This document shows positions 16,518 through 24,015 of a DNA stretch of 52,631 nucleotides, piece after piece. Made by a program: the position numbers and the translations under genes. How positions within the stretch are numbered: position 1 is the stretch's first letter; every line of letters starts with the position of its first letter. This stretch comes from CAWGUU01 sp963825765 (GTDB lineage Bacteria; Actinomycetota; Acidimicrobiia; Acidimicrobiales; AC-14), in assembly GCA_963825765.1 (NCBI GenBank), contig CAWGUU010000016.1:1-52631 (forward strand), given 5' to 3'. The notes under the pieces are model-generated. The model was not told the origin of the DNA and searched no databases. It saw nothing but the letters and a program-made list of their open reading frames with translations.

Positions 16518-16961
16518 ATGTCCAGGGAAGCCGTCGACACCGATGCGCTTCTCCGCCGGCACGGTATGCAGGTCACCGCTCAGCGTCTGGCCGTTCTACG
16601 GGCGGTGTCCGACCGACCGCACAGCGCGGCGGACGACATCTACCGTGTCGTCCGGGCGGAGATCGGTGCCATCTCGGTGCAGGCGGTGTACGACGCCCTC
16701 GCCGCCCTCAGCGCAAAAGGCCTCCTCCGGCGCATCCAGCCGGCCGGGTCGCCGGCCCGCTACGAGGACCGGGTCGGTGACAACCACCACCACCTCATCT
16801 GCCGAACGTGCGGCCAGATGGTCGACGTCGACTGTGCCGTCGGCGACACCCCGTGCCTGACGGCGGCCGACGACTCGGGCTACGAGATCGACGAGGCCGA
16901 GGTCGTCTACTGGGGCCGATGTCCCGAGTGTCTCGCGGCAACGGTCTCGGCCGGCGACTGA
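16518..16961 (+). CDS. furA: Fur-family regulator (FurA-like)
   Basis: Fur-family transcription repressor of 147 residues: N-terminal winged helix (QVTAQRLAVLRAV, ISVQAVYDALAAL), then the metal-binding region with the HHH motif in DNHHHLICRTCG and two CxxC pairs, CRTC and CPEC, that hold structural zinc. Located 58 bases upstream of katG in the same direction, the standard furA-katG arrangement in actinobacteria, where it represses itself and katG and is relieved by oxidative stress. Confidence 0.92.
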   Translation: MSREAVDTDALLRRHGMQVTAQRLAVLRAVSDRPHSAADDIYRVVRAEIGAISVQAVYDALAALSAKGLLRRIQPAGSPARYEDRVGDNHHHLICRTCGQMVDVDCAVGDTPCLTAADDSGYEIDEAEVVYWGRCPECLAATVSAGD

Positions 16962-17019
16962 CCAACATCTAGAGCAGTGAGCCATCAGAACGAATCAGCG
17001 AAAGAGGAGAAGGACCGAC

Positions 17020-19215
17020 GTGTCTGACAGCGGCAGCGAAAGCGAAAACCCAGTACTTCCCGCTCCCGAGCCCAAGTCGACTCGGCCCCGGTCGAACCAG
17101 GACTGGTGGCCGAATCAGCTGAACTTGCAGGTTTTGCACCAGCACTCGTCCCTGTCCGATCCGATGGACGACGACTTCGACTACGCCGAGGAGTTGGCGA
17201 CCCTCGACGTCGACGCGCTGAAGCAGGACGTCTTCGACGTGATGACGACGTCGCAGGAGTGGTGGCCGGCCGACTACGGCCACTACGGGCCGCTCTTCAT
17301 CCGGCTGAGCTGGCACGCCGCCGGCACCTACCGCATCGCCGATGGCCGGGGCGGCGCCGGGAGCGGCGATCAGCGCTTCGCCCCCCTCAACAGCTGGCCC
17401 GACAACGGCAACCTCGACAAGGCCCGCCGGCTGCTCTGGCCGGTCAAGCAGAAGTACGGCCGCAAGATCTCCTGGGCCGATCTCCTGGTCTTCGCCGGCA
17501 ACTGTGCGATGGAGTCGATGGGGTTCAAGACATTCGGCTTCGCCTTCGGGCGAGAGGACGTCTGGGAGCCCGACGAGGTGTTCTGGGGCCCTGAGGACAC
17601 CTGGCTCGGAGACGAGCGCTACAGCGGCGACAGGGAGCTCGGCGGTCCCTTCGGCGCCGTGCAGATGGGCCTCATCTACGTGAACCCGGAAGGCCCCAAC
17701 GGAAACCCCGATCCGCTGGCTTCCGCCCGGGACATCCGGGAGACCTTCGCCCGAATGGCGATGAACGACGAGGAGACCGTCGCGCTCATCGCCGGCGGCC
17801 ACACGTTCGGCAAGTGCCACGGTGCCGGCGACCCCGAGCTCGTCGGCGCCGAGCCCGAGGGTTGCCCTGTCGAGCACCAGGGCCTCGGCTGGAAGAGCGC
17901 GTTCGGCAGCGGCAAGGGCGCCGACGCCATCACCAGCGGGCTCGAGGGCGCCTGGACCAACGACCCGGTGAAGTGGGACAACGGGTACTTCGACAACCTG
18001 TTCAACTACGAGTGGGAGCTGACGACCAGCCCCGCCGGCGCGAAGCAGTGGACCCCCACGGATCCCTCGGCTCAGGGCACTGTGCCGGATCCTGAAGATC
18101 GGTCGAAGCGGCACGCTCCCATGATGCTGACGTCGGACCTGGCGCTGAAGTTGGATCCGATCTACCGGCCGATCTCGAAGCGCTTCCACGAGAATCCCGA
18201 CCAGCTCGCCGACGCGTTCGGCAAGGCGTGGTACAAGCTCCTGCATCGCGACATGGGGCCCGTCTCCCGCTACCTCGGCCCGTGGGTCGCGGAGCCGCAG
18301 CTGTGGCAGGACCCCGTCCCCGCGGTCGACCATGACCTGATCGGGGACGACGACGTCGCCGCCCTCAAGGGCACGATCCTCGGATCGGGACTGTCCATCG
18401 CCCAGCTGGCCTCCACCGCCTGGGCGTCGGCGGCGAGCTTCCGTGGCACCGACAAGCGGGGCGGGGCCAACGGGGCGCGGATTCGTCTCGCGCCGCAACG
18501 GGACTGGGAGGTCAACGACCCGGCCGAACTGGTGACGGTGCTGCAGACCATCGAGCAGATCCAGCAGGACTTCAACAGCTCACAGTCCGGCGGGACGAGG
18601 GTCTCGCTCGCCGACCTGATCGTCTTGGGCGGGTGCGCGGCCGTCGAACAAGCGGCGAGGGAAGGCGGGCACGATGTCACGGTCCCCTTCACGCCGGGAC
18701 GCACGGACGCCTCGCAGGAGCAGACCGACGTGGAGTCGTTCGCCGTGCTCGAGCCGACCGCCGACGGGTTCCGCAACTACCTCCGCCCCGGCGAGAAGTT
18801 GCCGCCGGAGACTCTCCTGCTGGACCGGGCCAACCTGTTGACACTCACCGCCCCGGAGATGACGGTTCTCGTCGCCGGCATGCGTGCCCTGAACGCCAAC
18901 TCGGCCCACTCTGCCCACGGCGTCTTCACCGACCGGCCCGAGACTCTGACCAACGACTTCTTCGTGAACCTGCTCGACATGAGCACGGAGTGGAAGCCAT
19001 CCGTGTCGTCGGAGAACGTGTACGAGGGCCGCGATCGCGCCACGGGCGAGGTCAAGCGCACCGCCACCGCCGTCGACCTCGTGTTCGGTTCGAACTCCCA
19101 GCTCCGAGCCATCTCCGAGGTCTATGCATGCGACGACGCGCAGGAGAAGTTCGTGCGTGACTTCGTCGCGGCGTGGGACAAGGTCATGAACCTCGACCGC
19201 TTCGACCTCGCCTGA
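17020..19215 (+). CDS. katG: Catalase-peroxidase KatG
   Basis: Bifunctional haem catalase-peroxidase that destroys hydrogen peroxide and oxidises organic donors. The distal active site is present as Arg95, Trp98 and His99 in RLSWHAAGTYR. The Tyr and Met that cross-link to the Trp are in GLIYVNPEGPNG and ARMAMNDEE. The proximal haem ligand is the His in GGHTFGKCHG, about residue 261. The duplicated, haem-free C-terminal domain follows (TKRGGANGARIRLAP-type region: DKRGGANGARIRLAPQ). Length 731 is normal. The GTG start has a strong ribosome-binding site (AGAGGAGAAGG). It is regulated with furA, and a strong hairpin ends the transcript. Confidence 0.97.
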   Translation: MSDSGSESENPVLPAPEPKSTRPRSNQDWWPNQLNLQVLHQHSSLSDPMDDDFDYAEELATLDVDALKQDVFDVMTTSQEWWPADYGHYGPLFIRLSWHAAGTYRIADGRGGAGSGDQRFAPLNSWPDNGNLDKARRLLWPVKQKYGRKISWADLLVFAGNCAMESMGFKTFGFAFGREDVWEPDEVFWGPEDTWLGDERYSGDRELGGPFGAVQMGLIYVNPEGPNGNPDPLASARDIRETFARMAMNDEETVALIAGGHTFGKCHGAGDPELVGAEPEGCPVEHQGLGWKSAFGSGKGADAITSGLEGAWTNDPVKWDNGYFDNLFNYEWELTTSPAGAKQWTPTDPSAQGTVPDPEDRSKRHAPMMLTSDLALKLDPIYRPISKRFHENPDQLADAFGKAWYKLLHRDMGPVSRYLGPWVAEPQLWQDPVPAVDHDLIGDDDVAALKGTILGSGLSIAQLASTAWASAASFRGTDKRGGANGARIRLAPQRDWEVNDPAELVTVLQTIEQIQQDFNSSQSGGTRVSLADLIVLGGCAAVEQAAREGGHDVTVPFTPGRTDASQEQTDVESFAVLEPTADGFRNYLRPGEKLPPETLLLDRANLLTLTAPEMTVLVAGMRALNANSAHSAHGVFTDRPETLTNDFFVNLLDMSTEWKPSVSSENVYEGRDRATGEVKRTATAVDLVFGSNSQLRAISEVYACDDAQEKFVRDFVAAWDKVMNLDRFDLA

Positions 19216-19230
19216 TCGACACGGCCGAGC

Positions 19231-19279
19231 GAACTGGTTCCACGTAACGGGGTTAGGCCCCGCTGTGTGGAACCAGTTC
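19231..19279. terminator. Strong bidirectional hairpin between katG and the convergent gene
   Basis: Perfect 13-base arms GAACTGGTTCCAC and GTGGAACCAGTTC enclose an inner GC-rich stem (CGGGG/CCCCG). It lies 16 bases after the katG stop and 18 bases beyond the end of the convergent gene, so it can terminate both. Confidence 0.8.
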
Positions 19280-19297
19280 GGCGGCTGGACATTCCCT

Positions 19298-19789
19298 CTA
19301 GTCGAGCTCGGCGAGCACCTCACCGATGATCTTGGTCATCTCGTGCGACGGGAGCGCGTCCCCGCCGTGGGCCTCGGCGACCTCGGCCGCGAAGGCTTCG
19401 ACGGAGTGCACTCCTCCGACAAGGACGTGGCGCAGCGATTCACCGCAGGCGACGCGGTCGTCGAGTCCCTCCACCGCGGATGCCACCGCATGGTCGGGTG
19501 ACGCAGCCACCGCGTGCACGAGGGCCATGGCCTCCTGCCGGCCGGTTGCGGTCGAGACGACCGGCTCCCGGTCGGGGTTCTGCTGGAGGTCCCACTCGGC
19601 GAGCGCCTCGTCGTACCCGCCCTCGCCGGGGTGGAGCACCCGGGTCGTGGGCTCCGGGTCCACCTCCGCCTGCGTCGCCTCGTTGTCGGCACCGGCGGGC
19701 GAAGCGTCGGCATCGTCGTCGGCTTCGTGCTGCCGCGCCGGCTGCACCGGCACGACGAGGGTGCCGTCGGCGTTGCGGACGATATCCAT
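19298..19789 (-). CDS. Hypothetical acidic protein
   Basis: A 163-residue acidic protein that I do not recognise. It begins MDIVRNADGTLVVPV, has a disordered Asp/Ala-rich middle (residues 20-50), then a helical C-terminal half (VHAVAASPDHAVASAVEGL; VHSVEAFAAEVAEAHGG). No signal peptide, cysteine cluster or membrane segment suggests a function. It is convergent with katG and shares its terminator. Coding on this strand is supported by consistent codon use and the normal-looking helical C-terminus. Confidence 0.6.
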   Translation of the reverse strand: MDIVRNADGTLVVPVQPARQHEADDDADASPAGADNEATQAEVDPEPTTRVLHPGEGGYDEALAEWDLQQNPDREPVVSTATGRQEAMALVHAVAASPDHAVASAVEGLDDRVACGESLRHVLVGGVHSVEAFAAEVAEAHGGDALPSHEMTKIIGEVLAELD

Positions 19790-19989
19790 AGACGCGCTTC
19801 TCCTCGGGTAGACGGCGCCATCAGGACACCGAAGGACTGTCTACCAAATGCGCCGCACTGGCCGGATTGCCGAGGCCGCGCGACGCAAGTGATTCAGAGT
19901 TGTGCCGCGAGGCCACAGCCACGCGCTTCAGGTAACCACTCGTGAGGCAAGGCGAGCATGCGCGTGCATCACGAGCCGAAGCAGATATT

Positions 19990-20748
19990 TCACGGTGACC
20001 CGTCAACGGGTGAAGGCCGCTGGAGCCGCTCGAGCTGATCGAGCCGCCGGAGTACCTCGTCCAGTTTCTCCGATATCGGGTCGGCCTGCTCCTTCTCGAT
20101 GAAGAAGGCGGCGACGTTTGCCGTCAGCACGCCGAGGAGCCCGATGCCGAACACCATCAGGAACGCCGCGATCCCCCTGCCCGCTGGCGTTACCGGGATC
20201 GTATCCCCGTAGCCGACAGTCGTGACGGTGGTCACCGCCCACCACAACGCGTCTCCGAATGTGTGGATGCTTCCCTCACCGCCGTGCTCGACGGCGAATA
20301 CGAGGGCGGCGGCGCCGACGACTGCCGCTCCGGTAACGAGCACGGCGTAGTGCAGTTTGTGGCGAACCAACAACCGTCGACCCAAGTGACCTGCCGCGCT
20401 CAACACGGCGACGAGCCGCGTGACTCGAAGGAGCCGAAGGGCTCGAGCTGACCGAAAGATCCGCAACGGTCGGAGGAACGGGAGGATGACGATGAGCAAG
20501 TCGGCCCACTGCCGCCGCATGAAGCGCCAGCGGTTGTCCGTCAGTGCCAGCCGGACCAGGTACTCGAATGCGAAGGCCGCCCAGATGAACCAGTCGGCGG
20601 CCAGGAAAGCGGCGTCTATCCCGGCTGGCAGGTTGACCACAAGCGGAACCACCAGCAGTGGCACCATGACCAGCGCCAGTACGAGCAGAGGTAGCTCGAT
20701 GACTCGCTCGAAGCGCTCAAGGGCCGCCTGTCGTTCTTGTGCGTTCAT
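19990..20748 (-). CDS. Voltage-gated-type potassium channel
   Basis: A 252-residue six-transmembrane ion channel. The selectivity filter TVGYGD follows a pore helix (DALWWAVTTVT), the hallmark of K+ channels. Ahead of it lies an S4-like helix with regularly spaced arginines (RPLRIFRSARALRLLRVTRLV), so voltage sensitivity is likely. The C-terminus after the last helix is a short coiled coil (ISEKLDEVLRRLDQLERL) that would assemble the tetramer. No ligand-binding domain is attached. It stands alone, separated from both neighbours. Confidence 0.92.
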   Translation of the reverse strand: MNAQERQAALERFERVIELPLLVLALVMVPLLVVPLVVNLPAGIDAAFLAADWFIWAAFAFEYLVRLALTDNRWRFMRRQWADLLIVILPFLRPLRIFRSARALRLLRVTRLVAVLSAAGHLGRRLLVRHKLHYAVLVTGAAVVGAAALVFAVEHGGEGSIHTFGDALWWAVTTVTTVGYGDTIPVTPAGRGIAAFLMVFGIGLLGVLTANVAAFFIEKEQADPISEKLDEVLRRLDQLERLQRPSPVDGSP

Positions 20749-20822
20749 GCCACGATGATCGCGGCTGCGTCACTCCACGCGCCGCCCATGCGGCTCTAGC
20801 TTCGGAAGGCCGCGCAGCCGGT

Positions 20823-21692
20823 CTAGGCGATCCTGCCCATGCGGGCCACCAGGTCGAGCAGGCGGCGATGCGCGTCCGTCGGATCCAGGCGGGCGCGGGC
20901 GCCGTGGCCCGGCAAGACCCACGAGAAGGTGACCGTCTCGGCCAGGCGGGCCAGCGAGCGGGTCTGCTCGCGCCACGAGTACCAGCAGGCGCCCCGGAAG
21001 GCGACCAGATCGTTGCGGCGGTGGCTCCACGCCACCGAGTCGCCGGTGAACAGCCAGGTGTCGTCGACGGCAAACACCACCGACCCCCTGGTGTGGCCGG
21101 GGACGGGGACGGCGACGACCCCCGGCGCCACCACAGTGGGCTCGATGCCCTCGAACAGGTCGGTGGCGCTGGGCGCGGCGACCCGGTCGGCCTCGTGAAT
21201 CCATACCCGGGCGCCGTAGCGGGAGGCCCAGCGGGGGGCGTCGGCGACGTCGTCCCGGTGGGTGAGGAGGATGTCGGACACCCCTCCGAGATCGTCGAGC
21301 GGGCCCTTCAAGTCACGGGTGAAGCGGGGGGCGTCGACCATCAGGTTCCCCTCGGGACGGAGAACCAGGTAGCTGGTGGCGCCGAACGACGCCTCGCTGG
21401 TGTGGCCCAGGTCGTACACCGGCCCGTCCACCGCCAGCGGGTACAGCCCCGGCGGCCTCGGCGTCCGCGGATTGCGCCCGATGGACTGGGTGGGGCAGGC
21501 GTCGGCGGCCAGCCAGGCACGGTGCTCGGACTCGGGGCCGTGCGGCTGGAGTGCCACCACCGACTGCTCGTCGTCGACGGCGGCGAAGAGCTCGGGGACG
21601 AGCTCCCGGCAGGTTCCGCAGTCGATGCAGCGGGTGTCGACGAACCACGGGCCCTCGGCGTTGCGGGTGTCGCGCTGGTCGATCCGTGCCAC
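20823..21692 (-). CDS. Ferredoxin-metallo-beta-lactamase-fold fusion hydrolase
   Basis: A 289-residue protein joining a small ferredoxin-like domain to a metallo-beta-lactamase-fold domain. The first 70 residues hold Cys22, Cys25 and Cys28 (CIDCGTC) and Cys66 in DACPTQ, the set for one iron-sulfur cluster. The second domain has LLTHRDDVAD in place of the usual HxHxDH, then PGHTRGS, FTGDS and VLPGHG. The metal site is thus partly altered. Similar fusions exist in actinobacteria; the substrate is unknown. It is last in a reverse-strand operon, 28 bases after the DUF1338 gene, so a redox or thioester-hydrolysis step linked to that pathway is possible. Confidence 0.8.
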   Translation of the reverse strand: MARIDQRDTRNAEGPWFVDTRCIDCGTCRELVPELFAAVDDEQSVVALQPHGPESEHRAWLAADACPTQSIGRNPRTPRPPGLYPLAVDGPVYDLGHTSEASFGATSYLVLRPEGNLMVDAPRFTRDLKGPLDDLGGVSDILLTHRDDVADAPRWASRYGARVWIHEADRVAAPSATDLFEGIEPTVVAPGVVAVPVPGHTRGSVVFAVDDTWLFTGDSVAWSHRRNDLVAFRGACWYSWREQTRSLARLAETVTFSWVLPGHGARARLDPTDAHRRLLDLVARMGRIA

Positions 21693-21720
21693 GGCTCCAA
21701 CAGTACGGCCGCGGCCGCGG

Positions 21721-22644
21721 TTAGTTGCCCGGCGACGCCGTCGAGGCGCAGCCTGCGAAACCCAGGTCGATGCCTGACCCGTCGGGAGGCGGGAGCCGGG
21801 AGATGAGCTCGAAGAACGACCCCGGCACCGGGCGCGTCACCCGTGAACCGTCCTCCGCCCGGAACGTACGGTCCACGACTGCCCGGTGAGCGGTCTGGCG
21901 GACTCGGTCCGACGACGCGACCCGGTCGGCGGCATGGTCCAAGGCGGTGCCCTCGGTGGCGATCCAGGCCATCTCGTCGGACTCGGCCAGGAGCCACTCG
22001 TAGTCGGCGAGGGACGGGACGCCGTGCTGGCGGCCGAAGCACGGGACAAGCTCGCCCAGAAGGGACTCGGCCCTCGGCCGGTGGAGCGTGCCGCGGTCGG
22101 AGAGGAGGGCGAGGGCACCCTTGCCGTTCTCGGTCAGCGGATCCCGGGACGACGCCAGCACCCGGCGGGCCGCGGCCTGGAACGGCTCGGAGAACCGGTC
22201 GGCGTGAAGCTCGCTGACGAAGTACTGGGGCACGTCGGCGGGCAGGTCCTGGTGGCACCACGACCGCCCGGTCATGGCCAGTCGCCCGAGGTCGTATGTG
22301 TCGCGCTGACGGTAGCCCAGCGGCGCCAGCAGCCGCGTCACGCTGTCCTGTCCCTCGGCCAGCCCGCCGCACCCCACGCCGGCGACCGTGCGGACCGCGC
22401 CATGGTCGAGGTGGACCCGACCACCGCCGTCGACTCGATCCTCCACGTAGGCGGCGGCCGTCGGGACCCGGTCGAGAAGGTCGTCGAGGAGCAGGATGCC
22501 CAGCGCCTGGGCGACCACGGCACGCGGCGCGTCGTCGTCAGCCGCAGGCTCGAGCAGCGCCGGGTGGACGTCCAGCCCGTCGAGCAGCCAGCCGGCGCGG
22601 TCGTCGCCGAGCTGGGACGCCACCAGCCGGCGGAGCAGGGTCAC
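21721..22644 (-). CDS. DUF1338 protein, 2-oxoadipate dioxygenase/decarboxylase (HglS)-like
   Basis: DUF1338 proteins include HglS, an Fe(II) enzyme of bacterial lysine catabolism that converts 2-oxoadipate and oxygen to D-2-hydroxyglutarate. Seen here are His81 in LDHGAVRTV, the RDTYDLGRLAMTGRSW segment, YFVSELHADRFS (His147) and a late Glu in GSFFELI; two His and one Glu are the expected metal ligands. At 307 residues it is shorter than the Pseudomonas enzyme (about 460), matching compact members. The GTG start overlaps the stop of the FAD oxidase gene by 4 bases. That neighbour is of the type that oxidises D-2-hydroxyglutarate, which strengthens the assignment. Confidence 0.75.
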   Translation of the reverse strand: MTLLRRLVASQLGDDRAGWLLDGLDVHPALLEPAADDDAPRAVVAQALGILLLDDLLDRVPTAAAYVEDRVDGGGRVHLDHGAVRTVAGVGCGGLAEGQDSVTRLLAPLGYRQRDTYDLGRLAMTGRSWCHQDLPADVPQYFVSELHADRFSEPFQAAARRVLASSRDPLTENGKGALALLSDRGTLHRPRAESLLGELVPCFGRQHGVPSLADYEWLLAESDEMAWIATEGTALDHAADRVASSDRVRQTAHRAVVDRTFRAEDGSRVTRPVPGSFFELISRLPPPDGSGIDLGFAGCASTASPGN

Positions 22645-24014
22645 CCCGGCGATGCTAAGGGTGGCAGCAGGACGTTCGGGTTGAGGATCCCGTCGGGGTC
22701 GAGCGCCCCCTTCACGGCCCGGAAGGCGTCGATCTCTGCCGAGCCGCGGCTGAGCGACAGCCAGGCCCGCTTCGCCGTGCCGATGCCGTGCTCGGCGCTG
22801 ATGCTCCCGCCGAGGCCGGCGACCAGCGACAAGACCGCCTCGTCGACCCGGCGGTCGCCAGGGTCGATGCCGGTGACGTTGACGTGGATGTTGCCGTCGG
22901 CGGCGTGTCCCCACATCCAGATCCGCCCGGAGCGGCTCACAGTGGCGATCGTCGCCGGCACCGCCTCGACGAACTCGACCAGCCGGGCGCCGGGCAGGGT
23001 GACGTCGAACTTGTGGGGCGGACCGAGCGTGTTCACCGCGGCGGTGTGTTGCTCGCGGTAGCGCCACAGCCCGGCCCGGGCCGGGGCGTCGACGGCCACG
23101 ACCATGTCGGCGACGTCGGTCAGCGACCCGATGGCCGCAGCCAGGTCGGCCGCCGGACTGACCCGGTCGGCCGCCTCGACCAGCAGGTAGGCCTCGTGAC
23201 GACCGGGGCAAGGCGGAGCCAGGCCGGTCACCTGGCAGACCAGGTCGAGCCCGCCGGCCAGGAACAGCTCGGCCGCCTCGAGCACCCGCACCTGGCGCCG
23301 CAGCGCCGCCGCAGCCGCCACCGCCGCCCCGACGCCGTCGAAGGCCAGCAGGGCGACGGCCCGCTCGTCGGCCCGCGGCACCAGCCGAAGACGGGCCGCG
23401 GTCACGATCCCGAGCGTCCCCTCGCTCCCGCACAGCAGCGACGGCAGGTGGTAGCCGGTGTTGTCCTTGACCAGGCCGCCAAGGTGGGAGACGACCGAGC
23501 CGTCCCCCAGCACCGCCTCGATGCCGAGGAGCTGGGCCCGCGTGTCGCCGTAGCGGAGCACCCGCAGTCCGCCGGCGTTGGTGGCGACGGATCCGCCGAC
23601 TGTGGCCCGCTCCCGGATGGCGAAGTCGACGCCGTAGGCCCAGCCGCCGGCCTCCGCGGCGCGTTGCACGTCGGCGAGGGTGGCACCGGCACCGGCGGTC
23701 AGCTGTCCGGCGTCGGTGTCGACATCGTCCACCCGACACAGGCGGCGGAGGCTCAGCACCACCTCGCCCGCCAGCGGGACACCTCCCCCCACCAGCCCGG
23801 TGTTGCCGCCCTGGGGCACGACGGTGGCGCCGTGGGCCCGGCACGCCCGTACCACCGCCGCCACCTCGCCAGTGGTCCCGGGCCGGACCACCGCGGCCGT
23901 CGTCCCGCGGAACCGTCCGGTCCAGTCGACGCAATACCAGGCGGTGTCCTCGAAACGGATGAGGACGTTCGCGGCACCGACCGCGCCGACGAGGTCCGCG
24001 AGCAGCGGGCTCAG
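22641..24014 (-). CDS. FAD-linked oxidase, probable D-2-hydroxyglutarate (or D-lactate/glycolate) dehydrogenase
   Basis: GlcD/D-2-hydroxyacid dehydrogenase family flavoenzyme. The PCMH FAD-binding domain is clear: PQGGNTGLVGGG, GAGATLADVQ, IRERATVGGSVATNAGG, HLPSLLCGSEGTLGIVT. The C-terminal cap ends in AEHGIGTAKRAWL and LDPDGILNPNVLLP. The first GTG (23891) would cut off sequence that matches the family N-terminus (VDWTGRFRG then VVRPGTT); in that extension no ATG, GTG or TTG exists, and the listed start is an inferred CTG overlapping the peptidase stop. With the overlapping DUF1338 gene, the likely substrate is D-2-hydroxyglutarate, giving 2-oxoglutarate. Confidence 0.85.
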   Translation of the reverse strand: MSPLLADLVGAVGAANVLIRFEDTAWYCVDWTGRFRGTTAAVVRPGTTGEVAAVVRACRAHGATVVPQGGNTGLVGGGVPLAGEVVLSLRRLCRVDDVDTDAGQLTAGAGATLADVQRAAEAGGWAYGVDFAIRERATVGGSVATNAGGLRVLRYGDTRAQLLGIEAVLGDGSVVSHLGGLVKDNTGYHLPSLLCGSEGTLGIVTAARLRLVPRADERAVALLAFDGVGAAVAAAAALRRQVRVLEAAELFLAGGLDLVCQVTGLAPPCPGRHEAYLLVEAADRVSPAADLAAAIGSLTDVADMVVAVDAPARAGLWRYREQHTAAVNTLGPPHKFDVTLPGARLVEFVEAVPATIATVSRSGRIWMWGHAADGNIHVNVTGIDPGDRRVDEAVLSLVAGLGGSISAEHGIGTAKRAWLSLSRGSAEIDAFRAVKGALDPDGILNPNVLLPPLASPG

Positions 24015-24015
24015 C

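Noticed and set aside
19821..20006. 61-codon reverse-strand open frame between the acidic hypothetical and the channel gene
   Set aside because: No ribosome-binding site, no recognisable features, and it overlaps the 3' end of the channel gene.
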